The position numbers and the translations under genes were made by a program. Positions 62,693-64,000 of a DNA stretch of 64,000 nucleotides are shown one piece after another. The stretch's first letter is position 1; each line of letters starts with the position of its first letter. Location of the stretch: the NCBI GenBank assembly GCA_023105745.1, contig JALGQZ010000011.1, positions 22,532,975 to 22,596,974 of the forward strand. The letters are read 5' to 3'. Origin of the DNA: Austropuccinia psidii (taxonomy: Eukaryota; Basidiomycota; Pucciniomycetes; Pucciniales; Sphaerophragmiaceae). The notes beneath the pieces are model-generated. The model saw only the letters and a list, made by a program, of their open reading frames with translations. It did no database searches and had not been told where the DNA came from.

Positions 62693-64000
62693 TCAGAACA
62701 CAAAATATTACCTTATATGAGTCTAATTATTTTTGAAATATATTTTTTAATTTTTCAAAATAATAACTCAATCATAGGCTGAAAAGAGATTTTAATATTG
62801 CATACAATTTATATTTTCTCAAATATACCATATTATAGTAATGAATAATTAATTGGTTTAGTTTCTCCTTTCTTCTGTTCCAAAATTAAATAAATAATTA
62901 TAAATAATTAGCTGTATAATTGATCATAGATAATTTTTTTTTGATGATATATATTTTTGCTAATAAAAACAAACCAATTTCATTATTTATTCATAATTAG
63001 CTAGGAATTAAATTGAGATTTCAAGCTCTGTTTCAATGTTCTGAAATAATGTAAGTCAGGTAGACACCTATCTTCATGAAAAATAAGTTTTGAATGATTA
63101 AAGGTGTAATCAATAAGAAATATTTTTTGGTTGTAAATATGAAGTCTCAAATTAAGCTTCTTTTGATAATGAAATTAAATCAAAGATAGAAGAAAACTGC
63201 ATATATTCAATTGTTTTTTGTGGAAAACTGAAGTGAATAGTTCTTCTCTTGTTCATCACAAAGTAAATATTATACATATAAATAGCTATGGACCAAAGAA
63301 TAAGGATAGGATAGAACATAAAAAATGAAAGAAGGAAGTTTCTGATAATAATTCAAATTTCATATAATTAATCAATAATTGGAATAAAAGTCATTTTTTT
63401 CCTATTGATTATTACAAAAATAAATTGGAATATTCAAATAGAATTTAATAATAGGGATTATTGAGAACCACTGAAAAATACCTGAATATTCATACATTCA
63501 TTATTTATTCAGAATTAGTTCACAAAAAACTCAAAATAAATGTAGAAACACCTTTGAAAAGCATGTTTTATCATTTTTAACAACCACAAAATGTTTGAGT
63601 TTCTTTCTGAATGAAAATAAAAATTGATTTTATTTCCTTATTGCTTTCTATAATCTTTATCATGATACTCAATATTATATAAAAACCCACAAAAATTTGA
63701 TTTGAGTTCATAAAAAAGATGTACTTTCCTTTATCTCTGGGGAAAATAATGAAGCTTTAATTCAAGAAAATAAGACTTTTTATCTTACTAATTGATTAAT
63801 TCTAGGATTTTCAAATAGAAAAAAGATGAAATTACAGTTCAGAAGACTAGTGGAATCGGTTTATGATATTTTGAGTTTTGTCTTTGAATTTTTTGAATAA
63901 AATAATATAGATAAATTGTATTATTGAGTTTTTTCAGGATTTATACAAAGAAAAGGATAGAAGATTTTCAATTTTTTTGTTTTTAATCAAGATTTTGAGG
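62693..64000. other. AT-rich intergenic sequence
   Basis: No gene, repeat family or RNA recognised. Confidence 0.5.

Overview
The window looks like a transposon-dominated, strongly AT-rich stretch of a rust-fungus (Pucciniales) genome. Three things point there: a chromodomain Ty3/gypsy (chromovirus-type) polyprotein whose wording resembles elements I recall from the myrtle rust Austropuccinia psidii; a Mutator-like transposase linked to an OTU-type protease segment; and one small basidiomycete-type gene with short GT-AG introns of 71-110 bp. The species assignment rests on memory and needs a database search.

Layout: 1-2179 is AT-rich sequence in which I recognise nothing. From about 2180 to 23186 lies one old gypsy element ('Gypsy-B') whose left LTR is split twice. 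A second LTR-B copy sits inside that LTR, and a more complete gypsy element ('Gypsy-A', 3345-13489, 1,902-bp LTRs, 5-bp target duplication AAAAC) sits inside the second copy. Beyond the right LTR-B comes an inverted LTR-B (23301 to about 24990), then a 345-bp direct repeat (25150-25645). Next is a series of reverse-oriented LTRs of the LTR-A superfamily: about 25694-28020, 30195-32047, about 33340-34165 and 48686-50873. A (TAA)n tract of 251 bp lies at 35438-35688.

The only credible host gene is at 41282-42021 (+ strand, five exons, 135 residues). It sits in a GC-richer, CpG-retaining island of about 40.9-42.6 kb. It encodes a small protein with a basic, Ser/Lys-rich N-terminus and a C-terminal AT-hook-like motif. 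A forward LTR-B copy follows at about 45040-46743. At 58315-62683 is a Mutator-like DNA transposon with inverted ends, a FAR1-like/DDE/SWIM transposase and a downstream OTU protease segment, broken by frameshifts and stops but with its key residues still visible.

None of the transposons looks autonomous: every coding region carries stops or frameshifts. CG dinucleotides are scarce throughout the transposon sequence and frequent only around the host gene and a few unique-looking stretches, as expected if repeats were cytosine-methylated and deaminated. Boundaries marked 'about' were placed by eye from shared motifs and may be off by tens of bases.
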